Positions 1-6,524 of a stretch of 16,147 nt of DNA are shown one piece after another. Every line of letters starts with the position of its first letter. The first letter of the stretch is position 1. The position numbers were made by a program, and so were the translations under genes. Origin of the DNA: an uncultured Eubacteriales bacterium (GTDB lineage Bacteria; Bacillota; Clostridia; Oscillospirales; Acutalibacteraceae); contig ONIF01000031.1 of NCBI GenBank assembly GCA_900317795.1, positions 1 through 16,147 of the forward strand, given 5' to 3'. The notes below the pieces were generated by a model. That model saw nothing but the letters and a program-made list of their open reading frames with translations, was not told where the DNA came from and made no database searches.

Positions 1-39
1 TGAAATATAAAAAAATACACCAATAAATTTGTTGCTGTC

Positions 40-116
40 ACTCCTGCCTCCCCTGAAAGGGGAGGTGGCATTTCATCACACCAGTGATGAAATGACGGAG
101 GGGTCACGAGGGCGGA
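40..116. repeat. palindromic intergenic repeat element with two hairpins
   Basis: Two perfect hairpins lie side by side: a GC-rich one near 49-68 (CCTCCCC / GGGGAGG around a short loop) and an AT-rich one near 70-95 (CATTTCATCAC / GTGATGAAATG, 11 bp). They are followed by ACGGAGGGGTCACGAGGG, which echoes the first stem. From general knowledge, elements of the form GGGAGG-hairpin-ACGGAGGG recur between genes in many Clostridia genomes. That this copy belongs to such a family is inference, since only one copy is in the window. No coding sequence is seen in 1-260. Confidence 0.55.
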
Positions 117-192
117 AATAAAGTTGAAATCAAATAAAATTTGTTGGGGACATATTCCTTTGTGCAACTTTTTAGATTTGCTCATTTATAGT

Positions 193-233
193 AAAAAATA
201 TTTTCCCCGACAAAAAATTCTGTCAAGGGAAAA
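193..233 (-). terminator. Rho-independent terminator downstream of the THUMP methyltransferase gene
   Basis: Read on the minus strand, TTTTCCC...GACA pairs with TGTC...GGGAAAA (201-212 with 221-233, one small bulge), and an interrupted T-run follows (complement of 193-198). It lies about 30 bases past the stop codon at 261-263. Confidence 0.55.
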
Positions 234-237
234 TAAT

Positions 238-268
238 TGCTCATTGCTAACTGCTCATTGCTAATTTT
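238..268. repeat. short tandem repeat TGCTCATTGCTAA
   Basis: Two near-identical units of about 14 bases, TGCTCATTGCTAAC and TGCTCATTGCTAAT, lie in tandem. On the minus strand they read AATTAGCAATGAGCAG and supply the TAG stop codon (261-263) of the THUMP methyltransferase gene. A related array (AATGAGGAATTAGGAATGA on the minus strand) lies at 5075-5110. Confidence 0.6.
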
Positions 269-1382
269 TAAAGTACATGTGTAACTGACATTTTATCATG
301 CCGTTGTAGAGTTTGCGTCTTTTATCGGACTTTCTGCCAAAATATTTTTCAAAGTTGTCATCGGGTGTAATGATACTGTAACTCCACCCCTGCTTTTTAA
401 CAAACTTCTCTCCCATGATTTTATAAAGTTCTCTCGCCTGTTCCATATCCAAAAGTCGCTCTCCGTAGGGCGGATTGCATATCACACTTGCCTTTTCAAA
501 GTCCTCACGGAAATCCTTTATATCCCTTTTCTGCACGATTACACGCTTTTCCACGCCTGCTTTTCTTGCATTTTCCAGCGTAAGTGCAACCGCATTTTCA
601 TCTATATCATAGCCGTATGCCATGAAATCGCAATCAAGCTTAATATTGTCCTGTGCAGACTGCCTTTCCTCTCTCCAGACGTTTTCGGGAATAACTTCCC
701 ATTTTTCCGCTGAAAAACTTCTTCTCAGTCCCGGTGCAATATTAAGGGCTTTCAAAGCACTCTCTATTAAGATAGTACCCGAACCGCAAAAGGGGTCTAT
801 GACTGTGCTGTAATGCCTTACATGAGAAGCGTCTGCCATTGCACAAGCAAGCGTTTCTTTTATCGGTGCAATCGTCGCATTGGCTCGATAGCCCCTTTTA
901 TGCAAGCCTGCACCCGATGTGTCAAGCATGATACTGCACTTATCTTTCATTATGAGAAACTGTATTTGATGCAAAGCACCCGTTTCTTCAAACCATGATG
1001 TATGATATTTTGCATTAAGCCTGTTTACAACGGCTTTTTTGATAATCTTCTGACAATCCGGAATACTTGCCAGTTTTGAACTGACGGAGTGCCCCTTTAC
1101 AGGAAAAGCGTCATCTTTGCCGATAAAATTTTCCCAAGCTATTTTATTTACACCCTGAAATAAATCTTCAAAAGAGTAAGCCGGAAACTCTGCAAGTAAA
1201 ATTTGTATTCTTTCGGCATAGCGTGAACATATATTTGCTTTTGCAAGAGTGTTGAAGTCCCCCTCAAAGAGTACTCTGCCATTTTCAGCCTGTACATTTT
1301 CAATGCCAAGCCTTTTAAACTCGTCTGCACAAATGCCCTCTATGCCCAAAAGACACGGGGCAGAAAATTTGATTTTTTCCAT
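261..1382 (-). CDS. THUMP-domain class I RNA guanine-N2 methyltransferase (RlmL N-domain/YpsC-like)
   Basis: Predicted SAM-dependent RNA methyltransferase of 373 residues, related to the N-terminal half of E. coli RlmL and to Bacillus YpsC, which are assigned to N2-methylguanine formation in 23S rRNA. Seen in the protein: a THUMP-like RNA-binding region around residues 45-155, a GLHKRGYR segment (159-166), the SAM-binding motif DPFCGSGT (196-203), the acidic loop GYDID (257-261) and the catalytic motif NPPYGERL (303-310). The length is right for a stand-alone single-domain member. The ATG start at 1382 has GGAGG a few bases upstream. The gene is divergent from the broken nuclease gene at 1503, and its TAG stop shows that TAG is a working stop codon here. 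The family call is strong; the exact rRNA position is not shown by the sequence. Confidence 0.92.
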   Translation of the reverse strand: MEKIKFSAPCLLGIEGICADEFKRLGIENVQAENGRVLFEGDFNTLAKANICSRYAERIQILLAEFPAYSFEDLFQGVNKIAWENFIGKDDAFPVKGHSVSSKLASIPDCQKIIKKAVVNRLNAKYHTSWFEETGALHQIQFLIMKDKCSIMLDTSGAGLHKRGYRANATIAPIKETLACAMADASHVRHYSTVIDPFCGSGTILIESALKALNIAPGLRRSFSAEKWEVIPENVWREERQSAQDNIKLDCDFMAYGYDIDENAVALTLENARKAGVEKRVIVQKRDIKDFREDFEKASVICNPPYGERLLDMEQARELYKIMGEKFVKKQGWSYSIITPDDNFEKYFGRKSDKRRKLYNGMIKCQLHMYFKN

Positions 1383-1443
1383 AACATTCCTCCATTCATT
1401 TTCTTTACACTTATTTTAAAAACAAAAATCAATCATCACTATA

Positions 1444-1472
1444 TTGCAAATACTCCCTATTTCATTTAAAAT
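1444..1472 (+). promoter_or_regulatory. probable promoter of the broken nuclease gene
   Basis: TTGCAA (1444-1449), a 17-base spacer, then TAAAAT (1467-1472), about 30 bases before the ATG at 1503. The ribosome site TTAGGGAGGAATAAAAAATG (about 1486-1505) is strong, so the control signals of this gene look intact although its reading frame is broken. Confidence 0.5.
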
Positions 1473-1502
1473 ATTTATATAAATTTTAGGGAGGAATAAA
1501 AA

Positions 1503-2297
1503 ATGTCCAAGTGGCAAAATTTTGAAAACAAGTGTAAAGAGTATCTTGACAGCCAATAGGGAAAGTATGCAAAATTCAGTCTTGAAGGCGGCAGCAATGC
1601 AAATATTTCCGATATAGCTGTTAAAACCAAAAGCAACAGAAAATTTTACATAGAGGTAAAGCACTGTCCGGCACAATGCGGACAATTTGTGCTTTTACCC
1701 GATGTTGAAAAACGAAAATTCATATACAGCAGTAAAAACGCTCTGGAACTGAACGAAAATTCAGAACTCATTGCAGAATATATGAATGATTCATTTGATG
1801 AATTTCTTTCAGCCGGCACAACGGGCAAATATATAGATATGGAAAACGGCTCCGAAATTTTTGCAGACTGGATAATACAGTCTTACAAAAACAAACAAGC
1901 CGAGTATATCATTACCAACGACTTTATTATATTTCCCATCGAAAAAATAGGGCAATATTTTGACATAACCGCAAAATATCGCATAAAGAGAAGCGGTTCG
2001 GGAACTGTCGGCAAAAAGAATATCAAAGCTGTTTCGGAATATATCAAACAGAATTATAACATAAATTCCGTTGAAATGCTCGGCAAAAAATTCTTCGTAA
2101 ACAGTTCTGCACCAATGAGTAATATAAGATTTACAATAGGCGAAAATGAATATATGTTTTCGCTGAGAGATGAAAATTATTACGAAATCCGCAGACTTTC
2201 AAACACTTTCAATGCCAATGTAATATTTTCGGTCAAAATAAAAAATAACCAACAAGGCATGAGCAGACAGGAATTTATATCCGTTCTTGAAAACTGA
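1503..2297 (+). pseudogene. probable PD-(D/E)XK type II restriction endonuclease, interrupted by TAG at codon 19
   Basis: A continuous frame of 264 codons plus the final TGA begins at an ATG with a strong AGGGAGG ribosome site. It is broken only by an amber codon at 1557-1559. The frame resumes at once with protein-like sequence containing SDIAVK (residues 36-41), then YIEVKH (49-54). This is the D-x(n)-ExK pattern of PD-(D/E)XK nucleases, with likely active-site residues D37, E51 and K53. The next plausible start, GTG at 1689 (codon 63), lies beyond all three, so re-initiation would give an inactive fragment of about 202 residues. The 3' end overlaps the end of a cytosine-5 DNA methyltransferase gene on the other strand by 23 bases, a typical restriction-modification layout. 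That it cuts DNA is inferred from the motif and this neighbour; I do not recognise the specificity. A sequencing error or amber read-through is possible. Confidence 0.72.
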
Positions 2298-3264
2298 GTA
2301 CTTTTCCGATTTGCACCCCAATGAGCTGAAGAACATCTATTACAACAGAATTGCCAAGCTGTTTATAGGCATTGTTTTTATTGAAATCGAGTTTGTAGCT
2401 GTCGGGATAGCCCATCAGTCTGGCACATTCACGGGGATGAAGTTTTCTTGTTTTTCCGTTCACAAGATAACCGCCTGTTTTTGCAAAAACCCCTCCGCCA
2501 TACGCTGAAAATGTAATCGCTATTCCTTTTGTACTGTAAATTCTCTCACCCTGACCGCCCTTGTTTACAATTCCCAGACGTATTGGCTTATCGCTGTAAA
2601 CATTATCACTCAAACTGTTAAAATATGTGTCTTTTCTGTTTACATAAAGACATTCGGGAATGTTTTCATCTTCAAGCAGAAAATCTTCTATGTGCCTTGT
2701 AAGTTCAAAGGGTTTTGGGTACTCAAAATGTACAGGATACAGGTCTTTGCGGAAACACACAATATAAACTCTTTCTCTTTTTTGAGGGATACCGTAATCC
2801 ACCGCATTCAATACACGGAAATAAAATTCATATCCAAGTTCTTCCATGATGTTTTTTACAGTAGCCAAAGTATTTCCGTTGTCATGTGAAACAAAATTTT
2901 TTACATTTTCCATAAAAACGATTTTAGGCTTTTTCTCCCTGACAATTCTTGCAACATCAAAAAACAGCGTACCCCTGCTGTCGTCAAACCCACGCTGTTT
3001 ACCGCTTATCGAAAACGCCTGACAGGGAAATCCCGCACAAAGTATATCATGTTCGGGTATTTTCTTTTCATCTACTTTTGTTATATCATCATCGGGAAAT
3101 TCACCGAAATTTTCATAATATACAAGCTGTACCGGTCTATCCCATTCGTTAGAATAAACACATTTTGCTCCCAATGATTCAAGAGCAAGCCTAAATCCGC
3201 CCATACCTGCAAAAAGGTCTATAAAAGTCATATTTTCCAATAATTTTTCTTTTATTTCTACCAA
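2275..3264 (-). CDS. DNA (cytosine-5)-methyltransferase, type II modification enzyme
   Basis: Transfers methyl from SAM to C5 of cytosine in a short DNA target. The 329-residue protein has the family motifs in order: motif I FIDLFAGMGG (14-23), motif IV GFPCQ with the catalytic Cys81, motif VI ENV (119-121), motif VIII QKRERVY (161-167), a target-recognition region around 180-270, motif IX RECARLMGYP (278-287) and motif X QLGNSV (302-307). No key residue is missing, so the enzyme should be active. The TTG start (3262-3264) is chosen because GGGGAG lies 7 bases upstream; an ATG 11 codons on (MTFIDLFAG) is the alternative. It is convergent with the broken nuclease gene and is probably its partner. 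It lies 43 bases after the DegV-like pseudogene on the same strand, with no clear promoter between, so it may rely on that gene's promoter. The recognition sequence cannot be read from the protein. Confidence 0.95.
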   Translation of the reverse strand: MVEIKEKLLENMTFIDLFAGMGGFRLALESLGAKCVYSNEWDRPVQLVYYENFGEFPDDDITKVDEKKIPEHDILCAGFPCQAFSISGKQRGFDDSRGTLFFDVARIVREKKPKIVFMENVKNFVSHDNGNTLATVKNIMEELGYEFYFRVLNAVDYGIPQKRERVYIVCFRKDLYPVHFEYPKPFELTRHIEDFLLEDENIPECLYVNRKDTYFNSLSDNVYSDKPIRLGIVNKGGQGERIYSTKGIAITFSAYGGGVFAKTGGYLVNGKTRKLHPRECARLMGYPDSYKLDFNKNNAYKQLGNSVVIDVLQLIGVQIGKVLSFQERI

Positions 3265-3307
3265 AAAAATCTCCCCGATTTTTCTATAATATCAAATCAA
3301 ACAATTC

Positions 3308-4071
3308 TCATTCGGTTATTTTTGAGCAGGCTATTGCAAGCGAACCCGGTCCTATGTGACAGCCTATGCTTAAAGAGAGGGCTTCACCTCTTACTTTAAA
3401 GCCCGGAAATGCTCTTTCGATTTCCTTTTTCCACTGGTCAACATCTCCGCTCGGCATATCGGAATATGCATATAAAAGGGACATTTGTTTTTTATCGACA
3501 TATTCCTTGAAACGTTCATCAAAATCCCTGTGCATAGCGGCTATCATGGTTTCTTTTGCAGACTTGATACCCCTGCATTTTGCATAAGCGTCAAGTTTAT
3601 CGCCCTGTATCTGCAAAACAGGCTTTAAATTCATTACATTGGCTATCAATGCACCCGCTGTTGTAATTCTTCCGCCCTTTTTCAGATACTTCAAATCATT
3701 CACCATGATATAGATACTGGATTCCAATTTATCCCTTTCAAGCTTATCTTTAATATGCTTTCCAGAGTAACCTTTTTTTGCCATTTCGACAGCGTCTGCA
3801 ACTGACTGATACTGTGTAACAGAGATTCTCTGATTATTTACAACGTGAACTCTGCCGCCAAATTCCTTTGCCGCCATAGAAGCCGTCATGCATGAACTGC
3901 CTTTGAGTTGGCAATAAGCTTATAAAAATCCTTTTGAGAGAGGTCAACCTCCTCAAAATACTGCTTGTCATTTACAAAAAAAGTCATAGGGAGAATATGC
4001 ACTCCCATTTTTTTAGCCGAATGCCTTGTAATACCGCTGTTACTGTCCGAAGCGATTGCCACCGTTGACAC
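3308..4071 (-). pseudogene. DegV/FakB-family fatty-acid-binding protein, internal deletion plus frameshift
   Basis: DegV (FakB) proteins carry a fatty acid to the kinase FakA. The first 61 residues run from a GTG at 4069-4071 (AAGGAGGAG just upstream) and have the family opening STVAIASDSNSG, ending after DFYKLIANSKAVHA at a TGA (3886-3888). The other part lies in a different frame (from about 3892) and continues MTASMAAKEFGG, then the DegV features YLKKGGRI and, near the C-terminus, IGCHIGPGSLAIA, whose His matches the ligand-contacting His of FakB. Between the parts, family members have about 30-35 more residues (TSQPS ... SGT), holding the Thr and Ser that bind the fatty-acid carboxylate. 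Both are absent. About 100 bases therefore appear lost, with a frame change, at about 3886-3895, where the sequence reads CATGCATG. Two separate short proteins could be made, but neither would bind ligand normally. Confidence 0.8.
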
Positions 4072-4108
4072 AAAAAACTCCTCCTTGAAAAAATTTTTTC
4101 TTATGATA

Positions 4109-4135
4109 TATACAGTATATAACATTCGTGTCGAA
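4109..4135 (-). promoter_or_regulatory. possible promoter of the DegV-like gene
   Basis: On the minus strand TTGCTA, a 17-base spacer and TATACT lie upstream of the AAGGAGGAG ribosome site. The -35 match is partial. A perfect 8-bp inverted repeat, CTATTTTT / AAAAATAG (4144-4164), sits between this and the tRNA promoter and could be an operator-like site or a weak terminator. Confidence 0.35.
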
Positions 4136-4165
4136 ATAGCAAACTATTTTTTAACGAAAAATAGC

Positions 4166-4194
4166 TTGACAAAATACATATAACATTGTAAAAT
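4166..4194 (+). promoter_or_regulatory. promoter of tRNA-Arg
   Basis: TTGACA (4166-4171), a 17-base spacer and TAAAAT (4189-4194), ending 19 bases before the tRNA 5' end. This is a near-consensus sigma-A type promoter. Confidence 0.8.
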
Positions 4195-4213
4195 AATAGA
4201 GTATCTTAAATAA

Positions 4214-4287
4214 GTCGTTGTAGCTCAGCAGGATAGAGCGACCGCCTCCTAAGCGGTAGGTCGGAGGTTCGAATCCCCTCAGCGGCG
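4214..4287 (+). tRNA. tRNA-Arg (anticodon CCT)
   Basis: A 74-base cloverleaf can be drawn. The acceptor strand GTCGTTG pairs with CAGCGGC (4280-4286) with two G-U pairs and leaves G4287 as discriminator; the D arm is GCTC/GAGC; the anticodon stem ACCGC/GCGGT encloses CTCCTAA, giving anticodon CCT, which reads AGG. The T loop is the usual TTCGAAT. The T stem as written, GGAGG/CCCCT, has an A-C mismatch in the middle and one G-U pair. CCA is not encoded. The tRNA is a single gene with its own promoter (4166-4194) and a terminator near 4370. Confidence 0.93.
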
Positions 4288-4296
4288 CTGTCAAAA

Positions 4297-4326
4297 GAGT
4301 GGAGTTTGGAGAGTGGAGAGTGGAGT
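4297..4326. repeat. GGAGAGT-type short repeat array, copy 1
   Basis: Directly after the tRNA lies AGAGTGGAGTTTGGAGAGTGGAGAGTGGAG, built of imperfect 7-base units close to GGAGAGT. The same array type appears twice more, in inverted orientation, at 6563-6594 and 6670-6699. Confidence 0.7.
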
Positions 4327-4369
4327 TGTTCCGTTTCCGCAATTCAAACTTTTTCTTTGCGAAAAAATG

Positions 4370-4408
4370 CCCGATATATCATCTTGATATGTCGGGATTT
4401 TATTTTTT
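4370..4408 (+). terminator. bidirectional Rho-independent terminator (tRNA-Arg and the 4408-5095 unit)
   Basis: A 12-bp stem, CCCGATATATCA (4370-4381) with TGATATGTCGGG (4385-4396), has a 3-base loop and one G-U pair. ATTTTATTTTTT follows on the plus strand. On the minus strand CATTTTTTCG follows the stem, so it can also end the two-gene unit whose stop codon is at 4408-4410. Confidence 0.85.
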
Positions 4409-4830
4409 CATAATTTTGCATACAGTTCTTTTGCAAATTCACGGGCTTTGAGCCATCTTTCATCTGTATCAACAGCACTGTCTGTCCAGCAGTCCTCACT
4501 ATGTGCATTGATTATTAACTTCAACTGCCTGTTGATATTCAGCACTAAATTATACATATCATTATCAATGCACTTTGCCCTCAGCAAGTCGGGTGCAAAT
4601 GCCATTCCCTCGTATGAAAACATCTGCACGACTTTATCCGCAACATTTTCTTCATCGGGATAGATTTTCTTCAACTCCCCCGCACTCAGCGAAACAGCTT
4701 TTACAGCCTCCCTGAATTTCTCATAGTCAAGCACAAGATACTTTCTTTCCTCGCTCAGATAACAATGTATGTACTCCTCTTTCATATCCTCATCAAAATT
4801 TTTATATTCCTGAAACCACCTGCTAATCAC
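4408..4830 (-). CDS. hypothetical protein, 140 residues
   Basis: I do not recognise this protein. The GTG at 4828-4830 is chosen as start because GGGGGG lies six bases upstream and because it overlaps the end of the upstream gene by 8 bases (GTGATTAG), a layout that suggests coupled translation. A further upstream ATG would put the ribosome site inside the coding region. The product is acidic, mostly helical in appearance, with no signal peptide, membrane segment or Cys/His metal motif, so it is probably cytoplasmic. Features include a Tyr/Glu-rich start (WFQEYKNFDEDMKEEY) and a Lys/Ala-rich end (WLKAREFAKELYAKL). It could be a small immunity-like or accessory protein paired with its neighbour, but nothing in the sequence proves that. 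Confidence 0.6.
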   Translation of the reverse strand: MISRWFQEYKNFDEDMKEEYIHCYLSEERKYLVLDYEKFREAVKAVSLSAGELKKIYPDEENVADKVVQMFSYEGMAFAPDLLRAKCIDNDMYNLVLNINRQLKLIINAHSEDCWTDSAVDTDERWLKAREFAKELYAKL

Positions 4831-5095
4831 ATTGTTCCCCCCTTTTATAAAGTAACATATCATTTTCAAAATCCGTTTCATTTACAGAAAAAATTTCTTT
4901 CAGTCTTTGATACCGTTTATCAGTATCGTTTAGTTCCAAAAATTCTCCGTTAATGAAATCTATATCAATATGCCTGAAAATCAGCTTATTATTTTCAAGT
5001 TCAAAAACATCTGTAAAATATGTTACAGAATATATATCATCAACATCATACCCCAATTCACTGACGAACAAATTAAATTCCTCATTCATCATTCC
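4823..5095 (-). CDS. hypothetical acidic protein, about 90 residues
   Basis: I do not recognise this protein. The frame is open further upstream to 5146, but that would start inside the rpmB terminator. The ATG at 5093-5095 (MMNEEFNLFVSELGYD) has GAGGAATTAGGA just upstream and is preferred; the adjacent ATG at 5090-5092 is equally possible. The product is rich in Asp, Glu, Phe and Tyr, with alternating hydrophobic stretches and no membrane segment. It ends in a TAG that overlaps the GTG of the next gene, so the two are probably made together. The start region lies within a short repeat (5075-5110), so the N-terminus may be recent. No promoter is evident between it and the rpmB terminator; read-through may drive it. 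Confidence 0.5.
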   Translation of the reverse strand, partial: GMMNEEFNLFVSELGYDVDDIYSVTYFTDVFELENNKLIFRHIDIDFINGEFLELNDTDKRYQRLKEIFSVNETDFENDMLLYKRGEQCD

Positions 5096-5110
5096 TAATT
5101 CCTCATTAAA
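5075..5110. repeat. AATGAGGAATTAGGAATGA short repeat array
   Basis: On the minus strand the stretch reads as repeated units of GAGGAATT and AGGAATGA between the rpmB terminator and the small gene at 4823-5095. It supplies that gene's apparent ribosome site and start codon. It resembles the array at 238-268. Confidence 0.5.
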
Positions 5111-5148
5111 AAAACGGCACTTCGAGAGGAGTTTCTCCCGAAGCACCG
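5108..5148 (-). terminator. Rho-independent terminator after rpmB
   Basis: On the minus strand CGGTGCTTCG (5139-5148) pairs with CGAAGTGCCG (5115-5124) with two G-U pairs, enclosing a GAG/CTC-rich loop, and seven Ts follow (complement of 5108-5114). It lies 16 bases past the rpmB stop and ends the rplJ-rplL-rpmB unit. Confidence 0.9.
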
Positions 5149-5163
5149 AGAATTATGTTTGCA

Positions 5164-5352
5164 TTAAACTGCTCTAGTAACCTTACCTGAACGAAGGCAA
5201 CGGGTGCAGACATTAACGCGTTTTGGGCTGCCGTTTACAATCGCTTTAACCTTAACGACGTTTGGCTTCCATGTTCTGTTTGAGCGTCTGTGTGAGTGAG
5301 ATACCTTGATACCAAAAGTTACTCCCTTACCGCAAATTTCACATTTTGCCAT
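5164..5352 (-). CDS. rpmB: 50S ribosomal protein L28
   Basis: Large-subunit ribosomal protein of 62 residues. It begins MAKCEICGKGVTFG and ends VCTRCLRSGKVTRAV, with the two CxxC pairs (C4/C7 and C49/C52) of the zinc-binding form of L28. The start at 5352 has AGGAGGTG about ten bases upstream. It follows rplL by 57 bases with no terminator in between, and a strong terminator lies 16 bases after it, so it is read as the last gene of the rplJ-rplL operon. This is an unusual place for rpmB: in most bacteria rpoB follows rplL. Confidence 0.97.
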   Translation of the reverse strand: MAKCEICGKGVTFGIKVSHSHRRSNRTWKPNVVKVKAIVNGSPKRVNVCTRCLRSGKVTRAV

Positions 5353-5409
5353 ATTTTTTGCACCTCCTATGGTGATTGAAAGATTTTTAAGTATTGCCTT
5401 GAAGTAAAA

Positions 5410-5787
5410 TTACTTAACCTCTACCTCAGCACCAACTTCTGTGAGCTTAGCCTTGATAGCTTCAGCATCGTCCTTGCTAACTGCTTCCTTAACGGGCTTC
5501 GGAGCACCGTCAACGAGAGCCTTAGCTTCTTTAAGTCCAAGACCTGTGATTTCACGAACAACCTTGATAACCTTAATCTTTTCAGCACCTGCTGACTTAA
5601 GGATAACGTCAAATTCTGTCTGTTCAGCGGCTGCTGCTGCACCACCGTCTGTAGGAGCTGCAACTGCAACTGCTGCTGCGGCTGATACGCCGAATTCTTC
5701 TTCTACAGCGTGAACGAGTTCTGCAAGTTCAAGAACTGTAAGACCTTTCAATTCTTCTACAATAGCTGTAACTTTCTCTGATGCCAT
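5410..5787 (-). CDS. rplL: 50S ribosomal protein L7/L12
   Basis: Stalk protein of the large subunit, 125 residues, which recruits translation GTPases. The N-terminal dimerisation part (residues 1-33, ending near VEEEFGVS) is followed by an Ala-rich hinge (about 35-55) and the conserved C-terminal domain with IKVIKVVREITGLGLKEAK and the ending ...EVGAEVEVK. The ATG at 5787 has GGAGG upstream. It follows rplJ by 44 bases in the usual rplJ-rplL order. The stalk needs several L12 copies per L10, so the good ribosome site fits. Confidence 0.98.
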   Translation of the reverse strand: MASEKVTAIVEELKGLTVLELAELVHAVEEEFGVSAAAAVAVAAPTDGGAAAAAEQTEFDVILKSAGAEKIKVIKVVREITGLGLKEAKALVDGAPKPVKEAVSKDDAEAIKAKLTEVGAEVEVK

Positions 5788-5831
5788 TTTAAATTACCTC
5801 CATAATTTGAGATGTATTTTTGTTTTTTTCA

Positions 5832-6368
5832 TCAAGCTTCTGCAGGAGCTTCTTCTGCTGCTGCGGGAGCTGCTTCACCGTTCTTATCAACAACAGCCTG
5901 AATAGCTCTTGCGAAAGATGCGATAGGTGCCTGGAATGCACCGAGTACGTTTGCAAGCAAAACTTCTCTTGACGGGAGTTTTGCAAGGCTCTGGATTTTG
6001 TCAAGGCTGATTACCTCATTATCGAGGTAACCTGTCTTTACTTTAAAGTTGTCGTGCTGCTCTGCAAACTTCTGAAGGATACGGGCTGCTGCCACATAGT
6101 CCTCTGCACTTGTTGCAATCGCAGAAGTACCGTTAAGTACATCGTCAATACCGTTAAGACCTGCCTTTTCAGCCGCACGCTTAATCAAAGTATTCTTTAC
6201 AACAGTATATTTGACACCGCTTTCACGAAGTTCCTTACGGAGCTTTGTATCGTCTTCAACAGTAATACCCTTGTAGTCAACGATGATACCTGCAACTGAG
6301 CCTTGAATTCTTTCAGCGAGCTGTGCAACAACCTGCTGTTTTTGTTCCAAAACTTTCTGACTTGGCAA
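5832..6368 (-). CDS. rplJ: 50S ribosomal protein L10
   Basis: L10 (178 residues) binds 23S rRNA at the stalk base and holds L12 dimers through its C-terminal helix. Seen: the N-terminal region with VDYKGITVEDDTKLRKELR and YTVVKNTL (about 30-64), typical of L10, and an Ala/Glu-rich C-terminal tail. The start is a TTG at 6366-6368, chosen because GGAGGTG lies 7 bases upstream and the protein then begins MPSQKVLEQK as in relatives. A weak start codon fits a gene under tight control. Upstream are a consensus promoter and an L10-type leader ending in a terminator-like hairpin, so expression is probably feedback-controlled by the L10-L12 complex. Confidence 0.97.
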   Translation of the reverse strand: MPSQKVLEQKQQVVAQLAERIQGSVAGIIVDYKGITVEDDTKLRKELRESGVKYTVVKNTLIKRAAEKAGLNGIDDVLNGTSAIATSAEDYVAAARILQKFAEQHDNFKVKTGYLDNEVISLDKIQSLAKLPSREVLLANVLGAFQAPIASFARAIQAVVDKNGEAAPAAAEEAPAEA

Positions 6369-6390
6369 AACGATTCACCTCCGAATATTT

Positions 6391-6518
6391 AAAAATACGC
6401 CTTTCCCATTTGCGAGGAAAGGCGTAGTGATACACTTAATACACGCACACAACCTCGGCAGGCAGGGAAATTACCCTTTTATGCTTATATAAGCACCTGC
6501 TGTCTTCAGTCAACAGCA
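6391..6518 (-). promoter_or_regulatory. L10 (rplJ) leader with attenuator hairpin
   Basis: The transcribed leader of rplJ holds, on the minus strand, the block GACAGCAGGTGCTTATA, then AATTTCCCTGCC and GCCGAGG. This is the pattern of the Firmicutes L10 leader, where the L10-L12 complex binds. It is followed by a perfect 10-bp stem, ACGCCTTTCC / GGAAAGGCGT (6416-6425 with 6397-6406), and a short T-run (ATTTTTA). The final hairpin lies just before the ribosome site, so control by premature termination is likely. The leader call rests on motif memory; the hairpin is seen directly. Confidence 0.85.
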
Positions 6519-6524
6519 ATACAG

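Noticed and set aside
1557..1559. TAG as a recoded sense codon (genome-wide amber suppression)
   Set aside because: TAG serves as the plain stop of the THUMP methyltransferase gene and the small gene at 4823, so general recoding is not supported.
1416..1685. Minus-strand open frame of 89 codons between the THUMP and nuclease genes
   Set aside because: It overlaps the promoter, the ribosome site and the first codons of the broken nuclease gene and has no ribosome site of its own.
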